NCBI GenBank assembly: GCA_039192515.1
Contig: JBCCXA010000015.1
Coordinates: 20,876 to 84,875 of the forward strand
From: Verrucomicrobiota bacterium
Lineage (GTDB): Bacteria > Verrucomicrobiota > Verrucomicrobiia > Methylacidiphilales > JBCCWR01
Direction: 5' to 3'
DNA length: 64,000 nt
Position 1 is the first letter of the stretch, and each line of letters opens with the position of its first letter. The translations under genes and the position numbers were made by a program. The notes beneath the pieces are model-generated. The model was not told the DNA's origin. It ran no database searches and worked only from the letters and a program-made list of their open reading frames with translations. Of the stretch, positions 30,319-40,302 are shown in pieces.

Positions 30319-31101
30319 CTACTCGAATTGTAGGGTTACCTGGTAGCTTGGGTTGCCAAGATTAGAGGGTAATGGCTGGGAGACACGCTTAGTAGCCTGG
30401 ATAGCCTTCACAATGGACTGATCAAAAGCTGCTTTTTGTGAAGACTTAATAATTCTGTTGTAAATGATGCTACCGTCAGGCTTGATTGTCACACTCATTT
30501 GAGCCACCAGAGGATTTTCGTTCGAGGGCTTCATCCAATTGCTTTTTACGGACTTTATGATGAGCGCGTTGTACCAGTCAGCTGTGTTTGAGCGAGCTGA
30601 ATCAGAGTAAGCTGTTTGACCTAAAACGCTATGGAGTCGTTTTTGAATATCCTGCTTAGAACTTTGGCTCAACCGCGTCACAACAGGGCTAGGCTTCAGT
30701 GGTTCTTTTGATCTTGTTACTATCTTGGTGCTGATATTCGGCTGTGGCTTTTTAGCGGCCTGAGTAGGTTCCGATTTTTTATTCGCAGGCTCAACAGGAT
30801 TAACAACCTTTTGAGCTACTTTAGGTTTGGGTGGAGCGGCTATCTCTCTAACAACTCGATTCGAAGGTGAAGCTGGCTTAGCAATATGCTGGTTGGTAAC
30901 AGGTTTTTGATACCGTTGGACTGGTGAAGGTACTTGAACGGCTTCTAATCCTTCTAAATCTACAAGCTCTATGAACTGAAATTCTTGCTTTTCCTGATGG
31001 GGTATTTTGAAAGCAAAGAGTAAGAAAAGCAATATTACCATATGAGCGGCGGTCACAAGGCCAAAGCGTCTCCAAAAAAATAAGTCTGGCGTCTTTGTCA
31101 T
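30319..31101 (-). CDS. TolA/TonB-like energy-transducing protein
   Basis: The layout is an N-terminal transmembrane helix (about 13-31), a long Pro/Lys-rich periplasmic spacer (about 55-150) and a C-terminal TonB/TolA-like domain (about 165-260, with MSVTIKPDGSIIYNRIIKSS). The position between tolR and tolB indicates a TolA role: passing proton-motive energy from TolQR to TolB/Pal. It begins with a four-base ATGA overlap with tolR. The sequence alone cannot separate TolA from TonB. Confidence 0.8.
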   Translation of the reverse strand: MTKTPDLFFWRRFGLVTAAHMVILLFLLFAFKIPHQEKQEFQFIELVDLEGLEAVQVPSPVQRYQKPVTNQHIAKPASPSNRVVREIAAPPKPKVAQKVVNPVEPANKKSEPTQAAKKPQPNISTKIVTRSKEPLKPSPVVTRLSQSSKQDIQKRLHSVLGQTAYSDSARSNTADWYNALIIKSVKSNWMKPSNENPLVAQMSVTIKPDGSIIYNRIIKSSQKAAFDQSIVKAIQATKRVSQPLPSNLGNPSYQVTLQFE

Positions 31102-31508
31102 GATTGATCTGGCAGAGTTGCTAATCCGACTTTTATATCGGCTTTTCTGACGGCATCGAAGACATAGACGATCGCTTCGTACTTCGTATTCATATCTGCC
31201 CTCAGAGAAATAACCGCACGAGGGTTTTGATTCTTCAAATTCAGCAATGCTGTTTCGAGTGCCGCCTTAGTGAGTAGCTTCTTATCTAGTAAAATCTGCC
31301 CTGACTTATTGATTGAAAGAAAATGAACATCCTTTGTGTCAATGGGATCTGCAGTTGAAGCTTTGGGAAGTTCGACCTCCATCTGCTGCTCGATAAGTGG
31401 CGTTGCTATCATAAAAATAATAAGCAAAGTAAAGGCCAAGTCTATCAGGGGAGTAACATTCAGATCATTAACAATGTCCCTTTTGTATCTATCTGAAAAA
31501 CGCTTCAT
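31098..31508 (-). CDS. tolR: TolR/ExbD-family protein
   Basis: The protein has one transmembrane helix near the N-terminus inside the family motif NVTPLIDLAFTLLIIFMIATP, which includes the proton-pathway Asp. A periplasmic domain of about 85 residues follows. The frame is open to 31544, but the ATG at 31508 (MKRFSDRYKR) lies four bases after the tolQ stop with AGAAG before it and is the better start. It works with TolQ as the stator of the Tol motor. Confidence 0.9.
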   Translation of the reverse strand: MKRFSDRYKRDIVNDLNVTPLIDLAFTLLIIFMIATPLIEQQMEVELPKASTADPIDTKDVHFLSINKSGQILLDKKLLTKAALETALLNLKNQNPRAVISLRADMNTKYEAIVYVFDAVRKADIKVGLATLPDQS

Positions 31509-31512
31509 TCTT

Positions 31513-32301
31513 CTAAAATTTTCTCTGACTAAATTGATGCTCAAAAAGATTAGCGCATTCTACAGAAAAATTCTCCATTTCTACTGTTAGCTTACGAATC
31601 GTGTTTAATAGAAAGTTGTATCCAAACATGGCCGGAATAGCCACAAGTAGTCCTGCTATGGTCGTTAGCAATGCCCCCGAAACACCTGGAGCAAGCACTT
31701 GTAGACTAGAGTTACCGGCTTGTGCCACATCCGTAAAAGCATCCATCACTCCCCAAACGGTTCCGAGCAACCCTAAAAAAGGCGCACCACTAACAACCGT
31801 GGCTAGCAGAATAAGCTGTGATTCAATTTTAAGTGCCTCCTCGCTCACTGCTTGCTCCAGAGAAGATCGGACTGCCTTCATCGCTTCCGGGGTAACATGG
31901 CTAGCACGTTCCAATCTAGACTCAAAGGTTTCGTCTATCTCACTAGATCCTAACAAGTGAAAACATAGCTCAGATGCTGCTTGGCGAAAGATAGCTGCTA
32001 ACGGCGAAGGCTCGTAGTGTCTCTTGCTATTGAATAGAAGTAATGGACGCTTAGCGGACCTAAACCTATTAAGAAAAATTCTGTTTTGCTTTTGCGCAGT
32101 TGTAATAAAAGAGAATTTTACGACCATAACAGTCCAAGAAAAAAGAGAGGCCATAAAGAGGATAAGGATAATAAATTTTCCCGCTAAATTGGAGTTCTCA
32201 AAAGCATACAAAGGTCCTGATATAGAGAGAAGATTCAGCGAGCTGACGACTATCGTGTTAAACATTCTCAATATCATTGTAAACCTAAGTTCATTCGTCA
32301 A
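31513..32301 (-). CDS. tolQ: TolQ/ExbB-family proton channel protein
   Basis: The 262-residue protein has three transmembrane helices (about 40-60, 160-185 and 205-230) and the family segment GAPFLGLLGTVWGVMDAF followed by GVSGALLTTIAGLLVAIPAM. It forms the membrane channel with TolR. It is the first gene of the minus-strand tol run; the promoter should lie in the 83 bases before the divergent gene at 32385. Confidence 0.92.
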   Translation of the reverse strand: MTNELRFTMILRMFNTIVVSSLNLLSISGPLYAFENSNLAGKFIILILFMASLFSWTVMVVKFSFITTAQKQNRIFLNRFRSAKRPLLLFNSKRHYEPSPLAAIFRQAASELCFHLLGSSEIDETFESRLERASHVTPEAMKAVRSSLEQAVSEEALKIESQLILLATVVSGAPFLGLLGTVWGVMDAFTDVAQAGNSSLQVLAPGVSGALLTTIAGLLVAIPAMFGYNFLLNTIRKLTVEMENFSVECANLFEHQFSQRKF

Positions 32302-32384
32302 TGCTGAGCAGTATTTCAGCCAAGAAAGCTTGAGATTGACTATTAGTATTATGGATCTATCTTGTAATTAGGGAACACACAGCC

Positions 32385-33122
32385 ATGGAACACGAACCGG
32401 ATCCTGAAAAACTAAAGCTGAAACCTAGCGAAATCAATACCACTACAGGTCGTATTATCATACCAGATATCAATCCTGACGCCGCACCTAACAAGAAGAG
32501 TCAAACCAAGCCATTGGCTATCCCACAAAATGTTAACTATGACCCCAATCGGGCTCCTTACACCCATGCTCCTGGATCGTGGCGACCTCCCACAGCGACT
32601 GCATCCAAGCTATCTCAAGTTCCTACCACTCCTCCTCCCCTTAAACCACAGCCAAACTCCAATCAAGGCACACAACTCTTATTAGGAGGAGTCATTGTCG
32701 TCTCTGTCTTTCTTGGAGCTTGCCTCGTCATGCTTTGGAAGTCTAATGAGGAACTAAAGACTCAGCTCAATGAGGTTTCTAAGCAACTTGCCGTTGTTGA
32801 TACCTTCAGCAAAGGTCAAACTGTGAGAATGTCTGACATCAATAAGTCTGTAAAGGAGGTGAAGATAGAAGTTGGCAAAATGAAGAAAAATGCGGTGCGA
32901 CAAGAAGTGTTACTTTCTGAGCTGACACAGAATCAAGCTGCACTGGCTGGCTCATTCGACAGCCTCGTCATCGAGGACCCTATTGACCCTGCAGCTATCC
33001 AAGAAACTGCCGCCACCAATATTCAGCAAATTCCACCAGTTGTCGTGATTCCCGAGCCTGAATTAGAACCCGAATCACAAAATAGTACCGAGCCATTAGA
33101 GCCTTTTCAGTCCTTTGAGTAG
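32385..33122 (+). CDS. Membrane-anchored Pro-rich coiled-coil protein, unrecognised
   Basis: The 245-residue protein has a disordered N-terminal region rich in Pro, Asn and Lys (1-97), one transmembrane helix (about 98-118), a coiled coil (about 120-190) and an acidic Pro/Glu tail. The layout resembles the protein at 924-1673 without clear sequence similarity. It is divergent from tolQ, and an envelope role is only a contextual guess. It converges with the AsmA-like gene. Confidence 0.6.
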   Translation: MEHEPDPEKLKLKPSEINTTTGRIIIPDINPDAAPNKKSQTKPLAIPQNVNYDPNRAPYTHAPGSWRPPTATASKLSQVPTTPPPLKPQPNSNQGTQLLLGGVIVVSVFLGACLVMLWKSNEELKTQLNEVSKQLAVVDTFSKGQTVRMSDINKSVKEVKIEVGKMKKNAVRQEVLLSELTQNQAALAGSFDSLVIEDPIDPAAIQETAATNIQQIPPVVVIPEPELEPESQNSTEPLEPFQSFE

Positions 33123-33132
33123 CACACTGCAG

Positions 33133-34485
33133 CTATTCTTTCTTTTTCTTAAAAATCTCTAAAGGATTAAAGCCCTTCACTTTGTCTTTTAACACTTCCG
33201 CAATGAGATAATCCATTTTCACCTTAGGTTGCTCAGTTGTGCCAACCATCTCAAACGGAATAATAGCGCCATTACGATCATTTTTTTTAAAAACATTTCT
33301 TGCTATTTCAGGGATACCAGCAGCTATCGCCTCATTTGTATTGAGCACCCAACTACTCTTTACTTCTTTATCGTAATGAACTCTAAGGCTCCCCTTTAAA
33401 TCTAGGTTGTCATTCATTAACTCAAAATCATTTGCGGTAATGCTTCCATTTTCTAAGAGAAACGCATTCTCTCCTCGCAGTGCCTTGATTACTTTAAGCT
33501 CCCGAATGATTCGCGCATCATTATTCATGGGAAAGGTCGGAAAGACAACTTTAGCTGTTGTATCCGAAAGTTCTATATGACCGCTTCCATTAAGTGATTT
33601 AGCGGTAGGGGTAAAGTTCCCAGATGCTAGTAATTCTAAAGATACCACGCCACTGAAGCGCTCAGAATAACCAAGCTTTGGAAGCAAGTGCTCAATTTTC
33701 GCCTCACTTAACTTGATGGATAAGTCATGAATACCGTGGTCACCTGTCAGGCTTTCTTTTCCTGAAAGCACTAAATCACCGCCACCAAATACTGCTTCTA
33801 GGTTCTCAACAACAAGTGTGTCTTTCCTAAGTTGCGCACTGCTTTCAAGATCAATCAAAGTCATTTGCCCAATTTCAGCTTGCGGAGATTTAAAACGAAT
33901 CTTCAGATGAAAATTCTCATGTGAGCTCAGGTGCGGACGTTCTATCTCCAAATCACAATTTGCTAAGTTCAAATCATATCCACTCAGATCGTGAACGACT
34001 ACCTTTGCATTTACTGCAGAAAAGCGCTCAATATCAAGCTTTGTCCATAGCCTTTCTTGTAGTCCAGACGACAAGTGATACTGGATAGTGCTATCGTGCG
34101 TTTGAATCTCTGTAATATCTAGTTTACCCAGAAGAACTGGCCAAAGCGCAAAAGAAATATCCAGTTGCTTTGTCTCTAGGCTCTGGAAATTTCTGGTATC
34201 TGCGGGTGTACTATATTTGAAGTCATAAAAAGTTAGTCTCAAAGGCGTTCCCTTGATAGATGAAAAAGAAGCCGTTCCGCCATCACTATTATGACTAATG
34301 AGGGAAATAAGCCATCCACGCAATGGAGTAGAGCCCAACAAGAAGCCAGAGTTATAGAAAGCTAGCACCCCAATACCTAAAATAACCATGCATGCCGTCG
34401 TTAAGATGAGAAGCTTAGCGAGCGGACTAAGTGCTTTAACTGTTTTAAGTTGAGCGCGCAAATTCGACGGTTTCATGGCCTTCAT
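33133..34485 (-). CDS. AsmA-like membrane-anchored protein
   Basis: An N-terminal transmembrane helix (about 22-46) is followed by about 400 residues of strand-rich repeats with AsmA-type features: IKGTPLRLTFYDFKYSTP, LEAVFGGGDLVLSG, LNGSGHIELSDTTAKV and a late GTTEQPKVKMDYL segment. AsmA-like proteins form periplasmic lipid-transport bridges or influence outer-membrane assembly. The placement near tol genes fits envelope work. The family call rests on pattern only. Confidence 0.6.
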   Translation of the reverse strand: MKAMKPSNLRAQLKTVKALSPLAKLLILTTACMVILGIGVLAFYNSGFLLGSTPLRGWLISLISHNSDGGTASFSSIKGTPLRLTFYDFKYSTPADTRNFQSLETKQLDISFALWPVLLGKLDITEIQTHDSTIQYHLSSGLQERLWTKLDIERFSAVNAKVVVHDLSGYDLNLANCDLEIERPHLSSHENFHLKIRFKSPQAEIGQMTLIDLESSAQLRKDTLVVENLEAVFGGGDLVLSGKESLTGDHGIHDLSIKLSEAKIEHLLPKLGYSERFSGVVSLELLASGNFTPTAKSLNGSGHIELSDTTAKVVFPTFPMNNDARIIRELKVIKALRGENAFLLENGSITANDFELMNDNLDLKGSLRVHYDKEVKSSWVLNTNEAIAAGIPEIARNVFKKNDRNGAIIPFEMVGTTEQPKVKMDYLIAEVLKDKVKGFNPLEIFKKKKE

Positions 34486-34641
34486 AGTCTTTTACTATCA
34501 AAGACACCCGAATCAATAGGTCAATGCTACAATAATGATGTCAGATAACTAGAAACCGAGCTACTTGCTCAGAGGCCCGAATCAGAGCATCTTAGTAATT
34601 AATGTGGCCATGTTGCTAGAGGTCTTCATTTTTCTGGTAGC

Positions 34642-34935
34642 TCATCTACCTCTGAAAACTGCAGTCCATGACTCGAATTCTAATGTCATTCTCAGTCGTG
34701 TAGCGCATTTTTCTAGCATTAGCACCTTCTTCCATACTGAATATGACAGTAGCAGAACCTCCCGGTCATTAAATAATGTTTTCGAATTGCACTTTAAATT
34801 CTCCATCAAATACCTTGAACGTTGCTCGTCCATCTCACTTGACAATTTCTGGCCTAACTCGTCCACATATGTCTTTTGAATCTCCGCAATATCTTCAACA
34901 TGATATACTGTTTGCCTAGTAGATGGATCTTGCAT
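34642..34935 (-). CDS. Small unrecognised protein, possibly the 3' half of a broken gene
   Basis: The 97-residue frame starts MQDPSTRQTVYHVEDI and has a helical centre (YVDELGQKLSSEMDEQRSRY). It overlaps the 3' end of the next upstream frame by 20 bases in a different frame. The tail after about residue 60 looks less protein-like. Either this is a small coupled gene or the remains of one gene cut by a frameshift. No function is suggested. Confidence 0.35.
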   Translation of the reverse strand: MQDPSTRQTVYHVEDIAEIQKTYVDELGQKLSSEMDEQRSRYLMENLKCNSKTLFNDREVLLLSYSVWKKVLMLEKCATRLRMTLEFESWTAVFRGR

Positions 34936-35287
34936 GGATAAAACAGCACATTATCCACAATGCCTTATTTATCGCCGTCGCTGAATCACCAAGAATAGAA
35001 TCTATTCGCTCTGCTTGTTCTTCCGATAATTGAAGATAGTCAATCAAAGCCTCATGGAACTCCTTCTCTTCTGACAATTCCCCCATTTTTTCTTTCTGAG
35101 TTCCAAGTTGAAGTAAGAGTTCTTGTTCCTTTTCTTTAAACTCTGCCATGGACTTGTCGACACTCGACTTACCTGAGCCTGCTGTTTTTCTTATTTGGCT
35201 TACTTTCATGACTAACATCGTATAAGCTAGCTCTCGCAAATCCGGATATCCATAGTTGTCCAAACTGTCCATTGCCTGCTTGAGCAA
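34916..35287 (-). CDS. Small helical protein, unrecognised
   Basis: The 123-residue frame is charged and helical (KSMAEFKEKEQELLLQLG, KEFHEALIDYLQLSEEQAERI). It opens with a TTG; an ATG lies five codons in (35272). Just upstream an ATG in another frame gives MNPPFAQAGNGQFG, a plausible protein start, hinting at a frameshift at the 5' end too. The last residues (IMCCFIHARSIY) also look out of frame. It may be a decayed gene. Confidence 0.4.
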   Translation of the reverse strand: MLKQAMDSLDNYGYPDLRELAYTMLVMKVSQIRKTAGSGKSSVDKSMAEFKEKEQELLLQLGTQKEKMGELSEEKEFHEALIDYLQLSEEQAERIDSILGDSATAINKALWIMCCFIHARSIY

Positions 35288-35305
35288 ATGGAGGATTCAT
35301 GCCAT

Positions 35306-35759
35306 CACTACCGGTAGTAGTAACTATATTTTTTGTCTGTATGCTATAGTAGAGAATACAGATGCTGCTGAAAGCAGCATAATTAATAGACCTATTTTTT
35401 ATTCATTGTTTTTCTTTCTTTAGGGTTAGTATTTTAGTAGCGCTCACCGTTATTCCAATATAACGCCGATACTTGTCACTATTTTTACACCAAAGAATCT
35501 TCTCATCTAAATGGATAATTATCTCACATCCACAGATGTAATACAGGCCTCGCAATAGTCATCTCTTATTTGCATTAATGGATATGAAATAATTATTATG
35601 TATCTATTCATGATAATCTCAAAATATGAGCCAATGTTCTTCACATAAATGTCACTTAATCGTAACGGCTAAGAATCTTAAGTTGCTTTAGGTTATAGCG
35701 TGGGTTTGAACCCAACTGAATAAAAGTTAAAAAACAAACCAATTGTGAATACAACATAT
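35306..35759. other. AT-rich gene-free stretch before the phosphatase gene
   Basis: No gene is visible in about 450 AT-rich bases. Position favours a promoter for the large secreted phosphatase gene, but no consensus boxes stand out. Confidence 0.4.
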
Positions 35760-38700
35760 ATGACAAAATACTTAATCAAGAATCTAAGAATTCTTACCGG
35801 TGCGTTTATCGCACTTCTAACGACAGGCTTGGAGCCTGCCTTTGCACAAACTACGCTGCAAATACTACATGCCTCTGATTTAGAAGGTGGTGTTGATGCG
35901 GTCAAAGATGCGCCTAACTTTGCTGCTGTCGTTGAATCACTAGAAACTGATGCTACTACTCATGGTTATGATTCAATCATCTTATCTGCTGGTGATAATT
36001 ACATCCCAGGGCCATTTTTTGGCGCAGCTGGTGACCGCTCTTTGCGCGACATCTTCCAAACAGTATACCAGAACTTTTTCGATGAGCGTGCGCTGACTAA
36101 CGTCCGCGAATCTCCGGGAAGAGCTGACATCACGATCATGAATCTCATTGGATTTGATGCTTCTGCGTTAGGTAACCATGAGTTCGATGCTGGAACAAGC
36201 ACCATAGAGAGTATCATTGGCTCTGATATCCGTGGCGCCACTCTTGGTGATGTTCGTTGGCTCGGAGCGCAATTCCCCTACCTATCTAGCAACCTAGATT
36301 TCTCAGGAGACGGTGAACTCTCAGATCTCTTTACTACTGATGTATTAGAGAGCACAGAATTTATCTCTACACCATCAGACTTAACTGCTGCAACTAATAC
36401 ACCTAAACTTGCTCCCGCAACAATCATTGTAAGAGGTGCTGAGAATTATGGTGTAATCGGCGTAACAACACCACTACTTGCAACTATATCTTCACCTGGT
36501 CTAACTACGATTCTGGAACCAGGAGCTGGCACTAATGACATGGCTGCTTTAGCTTCTATCGTCCAGCCTGTAGTGGATGCCATGACATCTGCCGGCATCA
36601 ACAAAATCATTGTCGTATCTCACTTACAACAAATCGCCCTTGAAAAAGAACTTCTAGGGTTACTAGAGAATGTTGATATTATTATCGCTGGAGGATCTGA
36701 CACACTTCAAGCAGACGGAACGGATATTTTGCGTTCAGGAGATGTTGCCGATGAAACATACCCTTACATTGGATCTGACAAGAATGGAACTCCTGGTGCT
36801 ATTGTCAGCACAGACGGTGAGTACAGCTATGTTGGACGCCTAGTTGTTGATTTTGATGCTACAGGTGTCATTGACCCTCTAAGCATTGACCCAATCGTTA
36901 ATGGCGCATATGCCACTGATGACAGTGGAGTCATCAGCTTATGGGGTGACCTGGTCGCGCCGTTCACACCGGGTACAAAGGGCGCAGCAGTAAAAGTGGT
37001 CGCAGACGCAGTTGCAGCCGTTGTAAATGCTAAGGATGGAATCGTTTATGGAAAAACAGCCGTCTTCATTGAAGGACGCCGTAATTTCGTGCGAACTGAA
37101 GAAACGAATATGGGTAACTTAACAGCTGATGCCAACTTAACTAAAGCTCAAAGCATTGATCCATCCGTTTTGCTATCATTCAAAAACGGTGGAGGCATTC
37201 GCGCTGAGATCGGCTCTATTGATGGAACTACAGGGGAGCTCCTTCCAACTGAAGCTAACCCAAGTGCTGGCAAACTAGCAGGAGATATCTCTCAGCTAGA
37301 CATTGAAAATACTCTAAGATTCAACAACACGCTGAAACTCGTTACACTTCCTGCTCAAAGTCTTATCGATATCCTAGAGCATGGTGTAGCAGATAGTCAC
37401 CCAGGTAATACACCTGGAAGATTCCCACAAATAAGTGGCCTTTCATTCAGCTTTGACCCATTAGCTCCAGTAGGAAGAAGAGTAGTCACAGCGGCGATTA
37501 AAGACCTAGAAGGAAATACGCTTGATGTTCTTCTTGAGGATGGAATTTTGCAAGGTGACCCTACACGCCCTATTCGTTTAGTTACTCTAAACTTCCTTGT
37601 GGACTTCATGGGTGACGGATATGACTTCCTCACTACTGGAACAGACATCATAGATCTAATAGACTCCCTTGGAGTAGTTGGTGAACAACAGGCTCTTGCT
37701 GAATACCTAATAGCGAATTACTCCGTTGAGCCATTTGATATTGCAGAGACAGCTGTTGGCCAAGATAGCCGCATCCAGAACCTACTCTTCCGTAGTGACA
37801 GCGTGGCATGGCCTCCAGTTGTTCCTAAGAAAAGTGCAATCCAGCTCGTTAAGATTGGTTCTTACGCAACTGGAATCTTTGATGAAGGTGCTGCGGAAAT
37901 TACAGCTTTTGATGCTGCCTCACAACGCACATTCGTTGTAAATGCCAATTCAGCAACTGTAGATATTCTAGACATGAGTGATGTCACATCACCAACACCA
38001 ATCGGGCAAATTGATATTCAAGCACTCTTCGGAAGCGAAGATGTTGAAACATCTCCAAACAGTGTAGCAGTATCCTATGGACTTGTTGCTGTAGCAGTTC
38101 AGCGCAATGCTACTGATGAGTTAGAAACTCCATTAAAGGGCATTGTAGCATTCTTCGATGTAGACGGTAATTTATTAACCACAGCAATTGCTGGGTTCTT
38201 ACCAGACATGATCACTTTCACCCCTGATTCCAGATATGTGCTAGTGGCTAATGAGGGCGAACCTACCGATGACTATAGCATCGACCCAGAGGGATCTGTT
38301 AGCATTTTGTTAATGAGGCCTACCTATTTTTCACTCCTTATCAATAGATGGCTAGAAAGGTTCGGTAGACCTAGTCGTCCAATTCGCTCACCATTTGTAA
38401 GAACAGCTTCTTTTGATGCTTTCAATGATAGTGAGAAAAAGCTGAGGAAGGACGGAGTTCGCATCTTTGGCCCTGGAGCTAGTGTTGCTCAAGATTTAGA
38501 ACCTGAATACATCACGGTATCTGGTGATTCTAAAACAGCCTTTGTGGCGCTTCAGGAGAACAATGCTTTAGCAATTATCGATATTCCATCAGCTACGGTA
38601 AAAAGCATTGATGCTTTTGGCCTTAAAGACTGGAATCAATCCGCATTGGATCCTTCAAACAGAGATGACACCATTAATATACAACCTTGGCCTGTTCTCG

Positions 38701-39419
38701 GGATGTATCAGCCTGATGCTATTGCGTCATTCGATAAGAATGGAAATACCTTCATCCTAACTGCTAATGAAGGCGATGCCAGAGACTATGATGGCTTTAG
38801 CGAAGAGGAGCGTGGTAATGATCTAACACTAGATCCTACCATTTTCCCTGACGCTGCTGATCTTCAAGAGGACGAGCAGCTGGGACGCATCAATGTTACA
38901 ACCGCTGCAGGTGACACAGATGGCGACGGTGATTTCGATGAAATCCATACATATGGTGCTCGCTCTTTCTCAATCTGGAAAGTTAAGAAGAACGTCGATA
39001 AGATTAAGTTACTCTACGACAGTGGTTCTGAATTTGAATGCATTACCGCATCTCTAATACCTGCAGACTTCAATTCAACTAACGATGAAAACGGTTCTTT
39101 TGACAACCGTAGTGATGACAAAGGACCAGAACCGGAAGGCATAGCCGTAGGAAAGGTAAATGACCGTAACTATGCTTTCATTGGTCTAGAAAGAGTTGGT
39201 GGGATCATGGTTTATGACATCACCAAGCATAAGAATCCCGTGTTTGTTCAATACATTAACACTCGTGATTTCAATGGAGATGCCGAGGCTGGCACTGCTG
39301 GCGATCTCGCCCCCGAAGGAATAGAATTTATTCCAGCTACTGACAGCCCAACTGGCACGCCTCTTCTTGTGGTGGCTTACGAGGTCAGTGGAACTGTTGC
39401 TATTTTTGAAATTCAATAA
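35760..39419 (+). CDS. Secreted metallophosphatase/5'-nucleotidase with choice-of-anchor I propeller
   Basis: A signal peptide (about 1-30, ending AFAQ) leads into a calcineurin-like domain with LHASDLEGG, LSAGDNYIPG and ALGNHEFDAG metal motifs. A 5'-nucleotidase C-terminal domain (NGGGIRAEI, DFMGDGYDF) follows, then from about residue 700 a beta-propeller of the choice-of-anchor I type (FILTANEGDARDYDGF, DEIHTYGARSFSIW, KGPEPEGIAVG). It probably releases phosphate from nucleotides or phosphoesters outside the cell. The first metal motif has Leu-Glu where many members have a His. I prefer the ATG at 35760 over the GTG at 35745. Confidence 0.88.
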   Translation: MTKYLIKNLRILTGAFIALLTTGLEPAFAQTTLQILHASDLEGGVDAVKDAPNFAAVVESLETDATTHGYDSIILSAGDNYIPGPFFGAAGDRSLRDIFQTVYQNFFDERALTNVRESPGRADITIMNLIGFDASALGNHEFDAGTSTIESIIGSDIRGATLGDVRWLGAQFPYLSSNLDFSGDGELSDLFTTDVLESTEFISTPSDLTAATNTPKLAPATIIVRGAENYGVIGVTTPLLATISSPGLTTILEPGAGTNDMAALASIVQPVVDAMTSAGINKIIVVSHLQQIALEKELLGLLENVDIIIAGGSDTLQADGTDILRSGDVADETYPYIGSDKNGTPGAIVSTDGEYSYVGRLVVDFDATGVIDPLSIDPIVNGAYATDDSGVISLWGDLVAPFTPGTKGAAVKVVADAVAAVVNAKDGIVYGKTAVFIEGRRNFVRTEETNMGNLTADANLTKAQSIDPSVLLSFKNGGGIRAEIGSIDGTTGELLPTEANPSAGKLAGDISQLDIENTLRFNNTLKLVTLPAQSLIDILEHGVADSHPGNTPGRFPQISGLSFSFDPLAPVGRRVVTAAIKDLEGNTLDVLLEDGILQGDPTRPIRLVTLNFLVDFMGDGYDFLTTGTDIIDLIDSLGVVGEQQALAEYLIANYSVEPFDIAETAVGQDSRIQNLLFRSDSVAWPPVVPKKSAIQLVKIGSYATGIFDEGAAEITAFDAASQRTFVVNANSATVDILDMSDVTSPTPIGQIDIQALFGSEDVETSPNSVAVSYGLVAVAVQRNATDELETPLKGIVAFFDVDGNLLTTAIAGFLPDMITFTPDSRYVLVANEGEPTDDYSIDPEGSVSILLMRPTYFSLLINRWLERFGRPSRPIRSPFVRTASFDAFNDSEKKLRKDGVRIFGPGASVAQDLEPEYITVSGDSKTAFVALQENNALAIIDIPSATVKSIDAFGLKDWNQSALDPSNRDDTINIQPWPVLGMYQPDAIASFDKNGNTFILTANEGDARDYDGFSEEERGNDLTLDPTIFPDAADLQEDEQLGRINVTTAAGDTDGDGDFDEIHTYGARSFSIWKVKKNVDKIKLLYDSGSEFECITASLIPADFNSTNDENGSFDNRSDDKGPEPEGIAVGKVNDRNYAFIGLERVGGIMVYDITKHKNPVFVQYINTRDFNGDAEAGTAGDLAPEGIEFIPATDSPTGTPLLVVAYEVSGTVAIFEIQ

Positions 39420-39446
39420 ATTCTAATTGTTGATTGATATTTGAGG

Positions 39447-39472
39447 GGCCTGCCTAGTGCAGGCCTCTTTTT
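39447..39472 (+). terminator. Intrinsic terminator of the phosphatase gene
   Basis: GGCCTGC-CTAGT-GCAGGCC forms a seven-pair GC-rich stem followed by TCTTTTT, 27 bases after the stop codon. This is a textbook Rho-independent terminator, and it also separates the gene from the convergent lipoprotein gene. Confidence 0.88.
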
Positions 39473-39483
39473 ATATTACAAAG

Positions 39484-40089
39484 TTACTTTTTGTCGGCAT
39501 TATTGAGAATAAAGTTACGGACTTCTCTAGATGTCCTTTCCCAGTCGGACGTAAGACCTGTCGAATTTGCTGCAGCAAATATTGGAGCTGTTAACAATCC
39601 ACCAGCAATAAGCCCGGGTTGCGCATTAGAACCACCTGTCGTTCTAAAGGATACAGCTGGCTTGGTCTTGGATTTCGCAAGATTGTAAATTTTCACAAGT
39701 GCTTCAACTTTTGTTCCACCAGCACCAAACCCTATACCCATGCGCAATGCACGACTTCCCTGGTTAATTTTTTTAAATTCACCCTTTACTAGCATACCAG
39801 AGCCAGGCAACGACTTTGGTGTGTTAGATGTAGGAGCAATCTCACGAAAACGCTCAACCATCATAAATTGTAATTCGGCACTAGCATTCTTTTTAAAATC
39901 AGATAACTCGCTCCCACTGCGATCTACATCCCAAATTCCTTTTGCTGTATCAAATTGGCTGACATAGATCTTTTTTGGATACTCGAGTTGCGAATAATAC
40001 TCGACTGTTTTGTCGTCAACTTTTACAGAAGCACAACTGGATATGAGAAGTACCCCGGTTAGGAATAAAAAAGTATTTTTTATTTTCAT
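39484..40089 (-). CDS. DUF4410-like lipoprotein
   Basis: The lipoprotein signal has a lipobox around LLISSCAS (Cys at about 19). The mature part has the DUF4410-type segment KINQGSRALRMGIGFGAGGTKVEALVKIY and a Gly/Ala-rich stretch near residue 155. Members are lipid-anchored envelope proteins of unknown function. It is transcribed alone and converges on the phosphatase terminator. About 210 AT-rich bases upstream hold no gene. Confidence 0.65.
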   Translation of the reverse strand: MKIKNTFLFLTGVLLISSCASVKVDDKTVEYYSQLEYPKKIYVSQFDTAKGIWDVDRSGSELSDFKKNASAELQFMMVERFREIAPTSNTPKSLPGSGMLVKGEFKKINQGSRALRMGIGFGAGGTKVEALVKIYNLAKSKTKPAVSFRTTGGSNAQPGLIAGGLLTAPIFAAANSTGLTSDWERTSREVRNFILNNADKK

Positions 40090-40302
40090 AAACTTGCAAT
40101 TTTTCGATTAACCATTAAACAAGAGTCTCGTTTCTTGAAGTGCCAGGCTCATTGATTAGTATCTGATTGACATATTTAGTTAAAAATTAGTTAAAGGCAA
40201 ATTTTTAGCGTTATATATTTAGTTAAATTTTTGATATTCATTAAATCCAGGTAGATATAAACACCTATTGTAATCACATGTTAAATTTAGAATAAAATAC
40301 CG

